A stretch of DNA of 64,000 bases from assembly GCF_033297395.1 (NCBI RefSeq), contig NW_027041826.1:248001-312000 (forward strand). Reading direction: 5' to 3'. Of the stretch, positions 47,827-58,849 are shown piece after piece. Source of the stretch: Canariomyces notabilis. Taxonomy: Eukaryota > Ascomycota > Sordariomycetes > Sordariales > Chaetomiaceae. A program made the position numbers and the translations under genes. Numbering within the stretch: the first letter of the stretch is position 1; each line of letters opens with the position of its first letter. A model generated the notes under the pieces. The model was given only the letters and a program-made list of their open reading frames with translations. It had not been told where the DNA came from and searched no databases.

Positions 47827-49686
47827 ATGGGGAAAGGCACCGACAAGCTCTACATCACACACTCGGAGTGGTCGTCCTCAGATGCGTACAGTGCCAGCGT
47901 CGGAGCGAATGCGGGCTCCCGAGCGCAGCGCAGTGGCGGCGCCGCCCACGCAAGTTTCAAGCGACTGCCCTTCAACTTTTGCGCCGCCAGTCTCCAGCCC
48001 TTCAAGAACCCCGTCTGCACCCCGGACGGCACTATCTTCGACGTCGAGGTCATTAGCGCCTGGCTTGAAAAGCACAAAACCAACCCCGTCAATGGGAAAC
48101 CTCTCGTTGCGAAGGACCTGATCCGTCTCAACTTTGCGCGCAACGCCGACACCGCCGCCGAGGGCAGTGCCGGCGACCGAAATGGCGTCTCGACCGACGG
48201 CAAGGGCGACTTCATCGACCCCGTCACGTTCAAGGTCTTCACCGACAACACGCACATCGTTGCCATCCGCCACGGTAACTACGCCAACGTGTTCGCCTGG
48301 GACACGGTCGAGCGCATGAACATCAAGGCCAAGATGTGGCGGGACCTGGTTGACGACGTCGAGTTTGGCCGCAAGGACATCATCACCCTACAGGACCCGC
48401 AGAACGCAGCCAGCCGCGACCTCAGCCAGTTCAAGTACCTCCAGGACGGCCAGGACGCGCTCCCCACCCGCGAACAGGAGGAACAGCGCCAGCAGAGCAA
48501 CATCAACATTGACGCGTTGGGCCGGATAGGTGACAAAGTGCTGCGCGCAAAGGAAGCCGTGCAGCGGGCGCGTCAGGCCCGCGAGACCGGCGACGTCAAT
48601 CGCATCACCAAGTCTCTGACAGCGACCTCCAAGCCCACCAACTCCTCCTCCACACAGCGACAACCCTCCCTCATCCAAGAAAAGAAACTCGCGCCCAACG
48701 CGGCAGCCTACACGACCGGACTAGCGGCCGCCTCCTTCACCTCAACGGGGCTAACCCCCTCCACATCCGGCGAGCGAGCGCTGCTCAGCGACGAGGAGTA
48801 CATGCTCAAGCCCAAACGTGTACGGCACAAGGGCTACTGCCGGCTAGAAACCAACCTCGGCCCACTAACCCTCGAACTCCACACCGAGACCGCGCCCAAA
48901 GCCGTCTGGAATTTCATCCGGCTCGCCCAAAAGGGTTACTACCGCAACCTCCGCTTCCACCGGTCCATCCCCAACTTCATGATCCAAGGCGGCGACCCTA
49001 CAGGCACGGGCCGGGGCGGGACCTCCATCTGGGGCAAAAACTTTGCCGACGAGCTCGAAGGCCCGCATACGCACGACGCGAGGGGGGTCGTCAGCATGGC
49101 CAACAAGGGCAAAAACACAAACAGCAGCCAGTTCTTCATCACCTACCGCCCCGCAAAACACCTCGATCGGAAACACACTGTGTTCGGCCGTGTCGTGGAC
49201 GGGGCTGATTCCACGCTCACCCGCATGGAGGCCGTCCCGACCGACAAGGACACCAACCGGCCGCTTGAAGACATTGTGCTGAAGGATGTAGTGGTGTTTG
49301 TCGATCCATTTGAAGAGTTCCTCAAGGAGAGGGACCAAAAGGAGGCTGAGAGCAAGGCAAAGGAGGTTGAACTGCGCCGTGGTGACAAGGAGGATGACAG
49401 GACTACGTGGACGGGCAAGAGGATACGTAGCAGCAGCGATTATGATTATGACGGGGGTCGGGGGGTTGGCGGGGATGGTAGTAGTAAGCCTGTGGGCAAG
49501 TACCTCCAGAGTGCGCTGGCTAGGTCGGCGATGCAGCAGCAGCTACAACAGCAAGAGGAGGAAGGGGATGGGGATGGGACGGGGGATAAGAAGAAGATCA
49601 TCAATGAGGTGGATACGTGGGAGGAACCGGTCAAGAAGAAAGTCAAGATGGAAGGCCGAGGGTTTGGGAACTTTGACGGGTGGTGA
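47827..49686 (+). CDS. U-box peptidyl-prolyl cis-trans isomerase (PPIL2/Cyp60 family)
   Basis: An intronless reading frame of 619 aa starting at MGKGTDKLYITHSEW, the conserved N-terminus of this family. A U-box lies at about 45-115 (CAASLQPFKNPVCTPDGTIFD at its start), linking it to E3 ubiquitin ligase activity. The cyclophilin domain spans about 335-500, with FHRSIPNFMIQGGDPTGTG containing the catalytic arginine, and SMANKGKNTNSSQFFITY. The C-terminus is Lys/Glu/Gln-rich and looks disordered. Human PPIL2 is nuclear and associates with the spliceosome. The ATG at 47827 is preferred over an upstream non-ATG extension because family similarity starts exactly there. Confidence 0.95.
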   Translation: MGKGTDKLYITHSEWSSSDAYSASVGANAGSRAQRSGGAAHASFKRLPFNFCAASLQPFKNPVCTPDGTIFDVEVISAWLEKHKTNPVNGKPLVAKDLIRLNFARNADTAAEGSAGDRNGVSTDGKGDFIDPVTFKVFTDNTHIVAIRHGNYANVFAWDTVERMNIKAKMWRDLVDDVEFGRKDIITLQDPQNAASRDLSQFKYLQDGQDALPTREQEEQRQQSNINIDALGRIGDKVLRAKEAVQRARQARETGDVNRITKSLTATSKPTNSSSTQRQPSLIQEKKLAPNAAAYTTGLAAASFTSTGLTPSTSGERALLSDEEYMLKPKRVRHKGYCRLETNLGPLTLELHTETAPKAVWNFIRLAQKGYYRNLRFHRSIPNFMIQGGDPTGTGRGGTSIWGKNFADELEGPHTHDARGVVSMANKGKNTNSSQFFITYRPAKHLDRKHTVFGRVVDGADSTLTRMEAVPTDKDTNRPLEDIVLKDVVVFVDPFEEFLKERDQKEAESKAKEVELRRGDKEDDRTTWTGKRIRSSSDYDYDGGRGVGGDGSSKPVGKYLQSALARSAMQQQLQQQEEEGDGDGTGDKKKIINEVDTWEEPVKKKVKMEGRGFGNFDGW

Positions 49687-50055
49687 CTTACTTTGTACAA
49701 GTACAGTGATTTACTTTGACGCATCGCATCGCATTGCTTGGCGCAGGTCAGGTCAGGCCAGGTCAGGTCAGGAAATGCGGCTGCTGGAGTGGATGGACTG
49801 GAGCTGTTATTTTTTTTCTGGGATTCACATAGTGCTACGACCAAGCAGCTGGTATATACTATTTGACAGCATACAAATATACATGCAAATCGGTATCTTT
49901 CGTGTATTGGTATCTGCGGGTAAATTTCTCCCATCTTTTCCATCCATTGCTTTTCCTTTCATGTCGTGTCTCTCAAGCCCTGAAATCTCGGGAGATCCCA
50001 TAATAACGCCCCGTGCGTTTGAATTCGCCGAGCCAAAACCGCTCGCTTTGTGATG
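49687..50055. other. Intergenic between convergent PPIL2 and Zn2Cys6 genes
   Basis: 369 bp with an AGGTC pentamer repeat at 49744-49772. No gene is seen. Confidence 0.6.
49744..49772. repeat. (AGGTC)n microsatellite
   Basis: Five to six AGGTC units with one change, just after the PPIL2 stop codon. Confidence 0.9.
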
Positions 50056-52269
50056 TTACACCCAAACCATGTCAAACTCCGGCTTCGTCGGCGGCATATC
50101 CCCCCTCATCGTCAGAATCCCATAACCCGGCCTGGCCATAGACAGCGACAGCGACAGCTGTGACAGCACAGACTCCTGCTCTTCTACAAGTTCCCCCTCC
50201 TCCTCCCTCGCCGACGCCAACGACATGTCCCCCGCTCCAGCCAGCCACGACCCGGACGCGGACGCCTCGTGCTGCTCTTCCAAAATGTTGGCCACGGCAT
50301 CCGCCTGCCTGATGCCCGTCTCCATGTACAGGGTGCGCAGCCGACCAATGACGTAGGCGCGCATCTCGTCGGAGCACGCCGTCGACATGCCCACCACAAA
50401 CAGCGGCCAGACGACGGTGCTCCTGGCCGACACGAGGAGCATGTAGCGCTCCGCCTCCTCTTCGGCGTCCCGCGCGCGCGTCACGTCGAGGATGGTGAGT
50501 CCTGACAGATACCGCTTCGAGGAAGGATCGGAGCAGGGGCTAAAAACGCTGCTGCCCGAGTCGGATGACCTGGCTGACGGTGATGTCGGGGGGCTGGGCG
50601 TCTGGCGTATCTCGACGGTCGCTATCGGTGTGGCTCCCGGATCGAGGCTCTCGATGCTGCCGTCGGTGGCGTTCATGAGGCCCAGGTGTTGGGGCACGCT
50701 CGCCGTGACGGCGTGGACCAGCCGTCGCAGTTTCCGCCGTGCCTTGTGAAACTCGTCCATGTAGTAAGTGGAGGATAGCCTCGGGGCGAAGGTCTGCGAG
50801 TCATGGTAGATGATGGAGACAACGGTTTCTAGCACGAGGATGCGGGTTGTGAGGATGCAGGTCCAAAGGTTGGCCTGTCGCAGGGATGGATATAGATGGC
50901 AAATACCCCCGAATACTGCGGGGTGGTGTTGTGTTACTTTGAATGTCCGATATTGTGAGGACGGTGGTAGCTGGGCGGTTAGTTTCTCAAATCGCTCCTC
51001 AATGGCCAGCAGCTTGCCGAGAATGATCTCGGGATCAGCCAAGGCGCCCATCTTGATATCTGAGCGTAGTTGAAGTGTCTCCCACACTAGTGGCAGTAAA
51101 TGTCTAGTCGGATTTTCAGGCTTCAAGGTTGAGGCCATTTCTTGCGAGAGCTCTATCAAGCCGTCCGGCATGGGCACATTTCTTTGAGCGCAGATGATAA
51201 TTGCTCGCTGGCAGAGCATCGAGAACATCCTTCTGCCCGCCCGCGTCTGGAATTGAGCGGCTCCCCGCATTCGTGCAAGCTCCGCCGCCCCGTTGACATG
51301 TTTTTGGAAAGCCTCGACCGTCAAGGTTCGCGGTGTGTTTTCTGCCATCATCTCGAACACGCCGAGGATCAGTACGGACAGCATTGTGCTGTCCTTGACG
51401 GCTTCGGCTGGATCCTGCAATGCGTGATTTACCAACCGCAATGCTGTCCCGTACGATTTCCTCGCGGCATCCATAAGATCCACCGACTGTTTCATGCTAG
51501 CCAGTTCCATGAGCCCGACGGCCGTCATGCTTGCAAGGACGCCGTCGACCTGGCCCGACGCCGATGGCGAAGGCTTCCACACATCGCGGAGAAAGTCAAA
51601 CTTTTGGTGACATGCCGTCTCCTCCATGGTCACGTATCGGGAGAAGAACCAGGCGGTGCCTTGTTCTTGGCAAGTCGGCGCGAGGTTGTACAGCAGGGCC
51701 ACTGCAGGGGTGACTGGCCAACTTCCTGATTCGGGTGACAGCAGGCTACAACTCTCTTCGCATGCCGGGGCGTCCCAGCTGGCTGGGCTGCTTGGTGCCG
51801 GGGAAGTGGGGACCACTAAGGACAGTGGTTTCCTTCGAGGCTCGGGGGTGAGCGACGAGCGGCCCTCCGAGTCGGATGGCGTAGCGGGGTCAACGGCAAG
51901 ACTCCTCGTCTTGCGGGCCCGGGCCCTAGCCTTCTTGATGACATGGGAGCTTTCATCGCGGAACATGAGGTCGACGAGGTTTCGATACCCGGGGCATTCT
52001 TGCTGTCTCTTCTCACACTGCCCGCACCCTGGCTCTCTTTGATCACACTGGGACTACGTCAGCGGGCCGACTCACAACGGCTTCCATTGCCGAGGCGGGA
52101 AATAGGTGCTGTGATACCCAGTGATGCCGTGGAATGGTGAGGCTCACTGGCTACACTACATGACGAAGAGAAAGGGTTGGGGGCGGAGGGTGGCAAATAT
52201 CAAACTTACTCGTATCTTGCGCTCTCGACAGTTAGAGCATCCCTTGCTTGGCTTCCCACAGTAGACCAT
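50056..52269 (-). CDS. Zn2Cys6 fungal transcription factor
   Basis: Two exons, 52269-52210 and 52047-50056, encode 683 aa. The zinc cluster is complete only after splicing the 162 bp intron: C11, C14, C21, C28, C31 and C38 (CX2CX6CX6CX2CX6C), followed by PGYRNLVDLMFRDES. This belongs to the class of regulators sharing the CEKRQQECPGYR type of cluster. Residues about 50-110 are Ser/Pro-rich. The remaining ~550 residues are a helical fungal transcription-factor middle region (for example YVTMEETACHQKFDFL and FQKHVNGAAELARMRG). Target genes cannot be inferred; no metabolic cluster adjoins it. It is divergent from KTI12 across 4.4 kb. Confidence 0.9.
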
Positions 52270-54339
52270 CTTGGGCAGAGAGGCTTGAGGCTTGAGGCTG
52301 GACGCCGACCACAGTAGTGCAGTAAGCCCGGTGGAGACGCCGCGTCTGACGGCGCAGCACCGTTCTCTCGGGGATGGTTTCGCCGAAGGAGCCTCACGGT
52401 CAGGTCCCCGACTGTGGGTAACGTCGCTGATACTCTGTTGCTTCAGTCCAGGGCGAATCCAGAAAGAAGCCCGGACCTAAGCACATGCAGTCGGCGATCA
52501 CTGATCAGCAGCCGGGCAGTTCGCAGGGCGGAATGGGCGAGGGCAACGCGTCGTTTGCGGAGTATCGCTTCAGTTTCAGCTCGAATGGCCAACCTCTGAC
52601 TATGGGGTCGGACTATGGGGTCGCTGACGGGTGAAAATGCCTAGGAGAGAGCCTGTCCGGCTGACGACCTTCTTTAAGCTGGATCTGATCTGGGCAAGAT
52701 CTGGGCAGTTGCGAACTTGCAGAAGGCCGAGGCGCGAGAATATAATATTGCATTCCCAGCTGCCGGTGATCGTCAACCCGAGCTTCGAGCTTGTCTTGGG
52801 AGCCAATACCAATCCCCCGGTTGACTCGATTCATTCATTGCTGTGCTGTACGATAAGTTACATACGTGCTAGCCAGGGCTCACAGGGCTATGGCTAAGGG
52901 GCTCTCGCCAAATCGCAGCAAATCGTAGGCGGGCGTTGAGCGAGCGCCAAGATGCCCCGCCGACAGACGACATGATAAATCGAAACACAGCCCCTGTTCA
53001 ACGGCCACAGCCTCCAGATACCCGAATACCTGGCGGTTATTGAAATTGTGTCTTGACATGGCTGGAAACCATCAAGCGCATCTCTGCACAAGAAGGTAGC
53101 GTTAGGCTAAACATTGGTGCTGGATGCGCCAGATGCAGCGAGATTCACCTGCGAGGGGGTCAGATGAGTGGAAGACTGAGAAGGTACCGCCTAACCAGTG
53201 GCCCGTGCTCGAGCAGGGGCCTTTCCTCTTTGGGATACCATTGCGAAGGCGTTCTTGACCAGCAGCCGATATTGGCTCGTCTTGGCGAGGCTCCCAGCAA
53301 TCCAGACCTTCCAGGGGGCGCCAGAAAGCTTAAAAGTTCCCCACATCTTGAAGGACAACGTTACACAGGTTGCACGCGACGCGTTAAGGGTTGGAATGTT
53401 GGAATGGGCACTATCCGTACATACAAGTGCTGACCAATGCATCTCTTGGGAGGACCTCGGTACGGCTATGGCTGCTGATGGCTTGCATTCCCTTGAGGCG
53501 AAATGCTTCTAGAATAATTCTAGTGTGGTTCATCGATGGCGTGGCTGCTCACGCGTGGCTGCTCACTCTGCAAGCCACTTGAGGCGGGCGAAAAGCATGG
53601 ACGGCCCGGTTTGGCCGTTTGGTTGACCGATGGGACGCTGGCGCCGGAAAGGGTCAAGTTCAGTCGATGGAATTTCAAGGGGAGACGCCTGAGTACGAGG
53701 TACTGCTGTAGCTCATGTGTAAAAGTCGTTAGTGAATCCAACATACCTTCAAGTTCGTCATGATCAGAGTAGCAGATTGAGAGATTGCAAATCTACAACC
53801 TCGTGCTATGTAACGTTATGCTCCCTATGTCGTGACTGGGTAACTCGTCTAGTAGAAGTTGAAGACCTGGAGCCCTCGACTAGACGATGGGCTACACTAC
53901 CGGTACCGGCAGACTGTTCCCCACTCGGGCCCGAGAGATCTGGGCCTGCAGGACCAACGAACCTATACGAATCCACTAACTTCGTTCACTACTGTTAAAA
54001 CGTCTGTTTGGTGGATTTTCTGACCGTGCCAGATCTGGCGAAATTGTCCCCGGGGCCCGAGGCGCGAGGCGAAGGCTCAGGGATAACGTAAGTTGGAAAT
54101 TCACGCAGATCCTCCCGATGTTTACTAGCATCCACAGCCCTACACTAGTCCCAGAAGGGAAAAGCGACCATCCAGATGGAAATGCCCCCTGGTACCTGAA
54201 GTCCCAGATTCGACCAGATTGACCTTAGCCTTGATTTCACTGGACTGGGGTTGTTTGAAGAAATACGATCTCCTGACCCATGCAGTTGGCAGACACCACC
54301 CGACCACGTCGTGGCCCGGCAAATATCTCCCACGTTCCT

Positions 54340-54348
54340 GTCACCGCC
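54340..54348. repeat. Left 9 bp target-site duplication (GTCACCGCC)
   Basis: Identical to 54897-54905; the two copies directly flank the inverted-repeat element. Confidence 0.7.
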
Positions 54349-54896
54349 GCGAAACATTATTCTGTGAGAGCAAAAATGTTATTCTATGAGAGCATGTGGC
54401 GCAGTCCACTACACACGCTCCTCTCCCTACAGTCTATTGCAGGAGGGAAGAGCAAGCCATATACTTGTATTGTACACATTCGAGTTAAATACCTTACTAA
54501 GTGACGACCTAATGAAAGCTATTTGCAATGGTATAATAAGTATATCTCTAATCCGTTTACTACATCTGTACTCTGTACCTTCTAGGTTGGCTTGAAGAAT
54601 CAATGGGGGCTTATGTAAGCAACGGCAGCCTTGCTCCATTCCTAACCCTGAGCTTTGCAACACCGAGCTTTCGGACTGGCATCAACCCTGCCCAAGGTCA
54701 TCGATGCGTGCGCAATGATTGGCGATGGCTTCAATCCGCTCATCGTAGGATGATATGTAGAAGTCTGTAAGCAGTGTAAGGTGGCCTACGGTTGAAATTT
54801 GTGGTGGGTTGTGGTGGATTTGGCTGGGTGGTGAGCCACAAGATACGTATTGCTCTCGCAGAATATTATTTTTGCTCTCGCAGAATAATGGATTCG
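54349..54896. mobile_element. Non-autonomous DNA transposon (MITE), Mutator-like by 9 bp TSD
   Basis: 548 bp bounded by inverted ends of about 45 bp. The left end (54349-54393) and the reverse complement of the right end (54852-54896) agree over most positions. Each holds two tandem copies of ATTATTCTGNGAGAGC-like sequence; the left copies carry TGTG and TATG where the right ones have TGCG, consistent with C-to-T change. A perfect 9 bp direct repeat, GTCACCGCC, flanks the element. The interior (458 bp) has no transposase. A 9 bp duplication is typical of Mutator-like elements. The outermost ~7 bases of the two ends match poorly. Confidence 0.7.
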
Positions 54897-54905
54897 GTCA
54901 CCGCC
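54897..54905. repeat. Right 9 bp target-site duplication (GTCACCGCC)
   Basis: The second copy of the flanking direct repeat of the MITE. Confidence 0.7.
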
Positions 54906-56676
54906 AGGCACGCTAGCTGTGGCTTGCCCTTGCCATTTGGGCCGCAGGCCATAGCCAATCAACATCATCGGGTGTGTCATGACTGCCATGACGATGGAAC
55001 AGAAAACAACACCAAACGTTGGCCCTTTCCTCGTCGAAATGCCGTGGCTATGCTTCTCTGATCAAATGAAGATTGAACAACTGACTATTTATAGCATCTC
55101 ATGTGAGAGTATTAGCGGTGAAGAACACGACCTCATCACTTCCCCTTTCCCATGCTTGATGTTAACCTTAACATTAGAGCCTGAGTGTCGTCGGCCGCTT
55201 GGCACGTCGGCCAGACCGGCCAGACCCTGGATATGGGAACTTCGAGCAGGACCCCCACCAGCACTCGACGTGCAACGTCCGGGTGTAGCCCGGATTTCCA
55301 CATCAGTCAGGTTACTCAGCAACTATGGTTTATCCCCACTCTCCCGCCGCTCCGGGCCGAGATCGCCCGGTGATAATCCCTCAGAGCTATAGGCCGGAAT
55401 ACGCCCATGTAGTTGCTTTTCTTGACTTCGGCAAAGTGCCACCTCAAGCCACCCCAATATCGTCGTCAAAAAGCCGATGCACAACCTTTTGGCTACAGAG
55501 CACGCCGGCACGCGCAGCATCGAAACAAGCTTCCGGAACACTCCCGTCCCGGGCATGCCACACCGGATACCCTTGGCCGAGTCACTCATGCCTCAAACGT
55601 GCAAGTCTACCTTCGCAAGCCCATTGGATGCTCCTGATTATACGGTAGCACTGAGGCTGTTGACCTGAGAAGCAGCTAATTTATCGAGGGAGCGGTTGCA
55701 CGGCGCGGGGCCAACGGCAGCTGTGGGAGAGCCACGGGAAAGCCTGAACCAAACTTCGCGCTGAGCCGGTAACCAGTTGAAAGGGGCCGCTCGCTTGGCA
55801 ACGGCGACGAGGTAACGTCTACGTCCGAAAGCTTGCATTTGCGCGTCGACGTTGTGTTCGAAACCATATGCTATGTAAACGATGACGAATGCGAGGGCCT
55901 AGGCAACCGGGAGCCGAAGCCGACGAGGATTTCGAGACGTCAGCCCTTACACGTACGTATATGCCTTCTACTCTTCGTGCCTTGTCGAGTCACCGGGAGA
56001 CGGGAAGGCAGGCTCCCGTTCAGGCTCAACCATCCAGAAGCCGGCATGCCAGGAACACCATACCTCCGGACCGCGTAAGCTCAGAGCAGGTTGACAGCCA
56101 TGAACTGCGGTATACGTACGCCAGAATCAAAAGAAGGTAGGAGCGAGTCCTCCCACGATCGGGGCTACGCAATGCATATCATGGCCTCTCGCCAGGGATC
56201 TTGAGGATGTGTACCATCTTCATCACATGCTTTCTGAATAGTACTCGGTTGTTGTGGGTCTCGAAGAATCCGACGAAAGAGAGACAAGGGAAAAAAATTT
56301 CAGGCTTACTTACATTGCATACGTCTGAAACGTTTGACAAGAGGTCGATGGCTTTCATCTGATCAGCCTCCCGAAGTCAACATTACAGTAGCGACAAAAC
56401 GTTCCCTATCACTGATATGTACTGTACATACACGCAGGCAAGCCGGAGGGGCGTCCGGGACTCCGGGGTCTCATCGGCTAAGCGAGGAGTGGGGTACTTG
56501 TACCTGTCAAAGTGGGGGCTACATACCCCTCCGTCAATCGCCCCGCCATAACGGTAATTCTTTCCAGTGACCTCCAACGTCAGCCTGGCCTGGCCCTACA
56601 GGCCAGTAATGTGCAGACCAAGTCGACATTATCACACGCTGGCAAGGGATTCTCCAACCCAAAGCCAACCGCCAGA

Positions 56677-58010
56677 ATGCCAGTAAGCCTCCAGACAAAG
56701 CCTGCTTCAAGAGTCCTCCTCCCGACTGCAAATCTAATACCGTCACCCCTGCCATACAGCTCATAATCATCACCGGCCTACCCACCTCGGGCAAAACAAC
56801 CCGGGCACGCCAGCTGTACTCGTACCTCTCTGAGCGCATCTCTTCCTCCTCCTCTTCCTCTTCCTCTTCCTCTCCCCCAACCCCCCAGCAGCAACAACAA
56901 GAACAACAGCCGCAACCACAACAGCAACCAGCCTACCGTCTCCACCTCATCTCAGACACGACGCAGTCCATCTCGCGAACCGTGTACGACCTGTCCCCGT
57001 CAGCACTCCCCGCACACGTGCGGTCGGCCAACGCCTCGGAAAAGGACGCGCGCGCGGCAATCTACGCCGCCGTGAAACGCGTCCTGTCCCCCCGAGATAT
57101 CGTCGTGCTCGACGGCCTCAACTACATCAAAGGCTGGCGGTACCAGCTCTTTTGTGAGGCCAAGAATGCGCGCACACCGAGTTGTGTGCTGCAGGTCGGT
57201 TGCCCCGTTGAGCGTGCTAGAGAGGTGAATCAGAGACGGTTGGTTCGGAGGGGAGAGGCAACGACCGGGAGCAATGGGATTGGTGAGGTTGGTGGGGGAG
57301 GGAACAGGGCGGGTGGGGCAGAAGGGGCAGACGTCGCAAGTGATAACGGTAACGGAGATGGTGCTGGAAGAGGATCTGAGCCACGAGTTGGGGGCGAAGG
57401 GGATGATATTCCGGAAGCCGGGTCGTCGGCGCAAGCGGATGGTGATGGCGCCGAAGGGGACGGGAACGACGACGGGGAAGAACCCTACGAGCCGTCCAAC
57501 TGGGAGAACCTCGTCTTCCGCTACGAAGAGCCCAATCCCATGACGCGCTGGGACTCGCCGTTGTTCACCCTAGTATGGGAAGACGACGAGGCGCAGACGC
57601 GGCAGGTGTTTGACAAGATCTGGGACGCCATCGCGGGGCAAGGCAAAAAACTGGTCCGCCCGAACCAGTCGACCGTGCAGCGCGACAAGGACCCCGGCGG
57701 GGACTACCTGTACGTCCTGGAGCGCGAGACGCAGGACATTGTCAAGAAGATCTTGGAGATGCAGTCCGACGAGGGCGGCGGCACGGTGAGCATACCGAGG
57801 GTTAACAACACCGGAGAGGTCGGGGATGATTTGGTCGTGGAACTGCCCGGGAAGAAAGTCGGGCTGCCGCAGCTGCAGCGCTATCGGCGCGCATTCGTCG
57901 GGATGAATAGGGGAGGCATCGGGCTCGAGGCGGTTGGGAAGCTGGCTGCGGGACGGTTGCGGGAGAGCTTCGTTGGGTATTTGAACGACCTCTTTGAAAA
58001 GGATGGTTGA
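56677..58010 (+). CDS. KTI12: KTI12 P-loop protein (Elongator-associated)
   Basis: Two exons, 56677-56682 (only ATG CCA) and 56760-58010, encode 418 aa. Joining the 6 bp exon to the second gives MPLIIITGLPTSGKTTRARQ, the exact family start with its P-loop (G8-T15). Kti12 binds Elongator and is needed for wobble-uridine modification of tRNA; it resembles the tRNASec kinase PSTK. Other family segments are HLISDTTQSISRTVYD, ILSPRDIVVLDGLNYIKG-like sequence and YEEPNPMTRWDSPLFTL. The protein is longer than usual because of a polySer/polyGln insertion (about 32-65) and a Gly/Asp-rich insertion (about 165-235) with no counterpart in typical members. The intron is 77 bp. Confidence 0.93.
56842..56933. 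repeat. TCC/TCT and CAG/CAA tract coding polySer and polyGln
   Basis: Trinucleotide-like repeats within KTI12 exon 2 encode about 12 serines, then a Gln/Pro-rich run. They form a likely flexible insertion after the P-loop region. Confidence 0.9.
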
Positions 58011-58849
58011 GGCCTTTGAAAAGGGGAAAGCCGCTCCCTACTTACAATGTCCTAGGATATTAGGAGAGAGCGAGCCCTGGTCAAGCAATTACCCTCGCGA
58101 GCCCTTCGGCGTGGGAACTCAAGTTAGGTGTCCGCGGAATGGCATGCAGATTCATGTCATGTCCATCAGGGTTGAACCTTGGGGCCATGAGCCAGCAGAT
58201 CGGAGAGATCGAATCAACCTTTGCAACGGGCCAGCCGCCTTGTCGCCGCAAGGAAGAACAGGGCTTCGACAAAGGCCAAGAACCGCATTTGGGTAGTTCC
58301 CCAAGCTAGACAGACTGGAGTTCATTCAGACAAATAGGCACAAGTAGACAAATTGATACCCAAGAACCAACCCAAAAGCCACCAGCACACACGTAGAGTG
58401 GAAGACATTGGATCCTTGCTTGGCATACCGAGATATCGGACGCAGGTACTGTACCTACCTCACACATGGCATAAGGAGATCTGATCGAGGACATTGTCCC
58501 GACCCTACAATATAGCAGGACACAAGTATGTAATAGTAAGTATAGAGGTCTGGGCAAGCCATCATAATCCGCGCTTTTGTAGCCCTGGCCCTCGCTTCTC
58601 ACATCAGAGATTCCAGAACCAGACACCTCCAACGCAATGCAATGATGCATGATGGCGCACTATGGGCGTGTAGTATGTCATGCGAGGTAGAAGTAAACAG
58701 AACATGTCACTTTTGGCAACAGCATTGACAAGAGGGAAAACGCCTTATGTACATTATATGCAGATATCAATTCTTAGTACAAAAGCATCTGGACTATGTA
58801 GCGCAAGAAAAAGAGACACCTTAAAAGACAAACCAACAAAAACGCGCCT
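58011..58849. other. Intergenic between convergent KTI12 and SEC63
   Basis: 839 bp of 3' flanks; no gene is seen. Confidence 0.6.

Larger units (their letters stand above)
52270..56676. other. 4.4 kb gene-poor region with a MITE
   Basis: No family-like coding sequence was found on either strand. A 548 bp inverted-repeat element with target duplication lies at 54349-54896. The longest unexplained ORF, 104 codons at 53198-53512, has no family I recognise. Confidence 0.55.

Noticed and set aside
53198..53512. 104-codon plus ORF as a real gene
   Set aside because: No recognised family, no clear splice partners, and the antisense strand is equally open.
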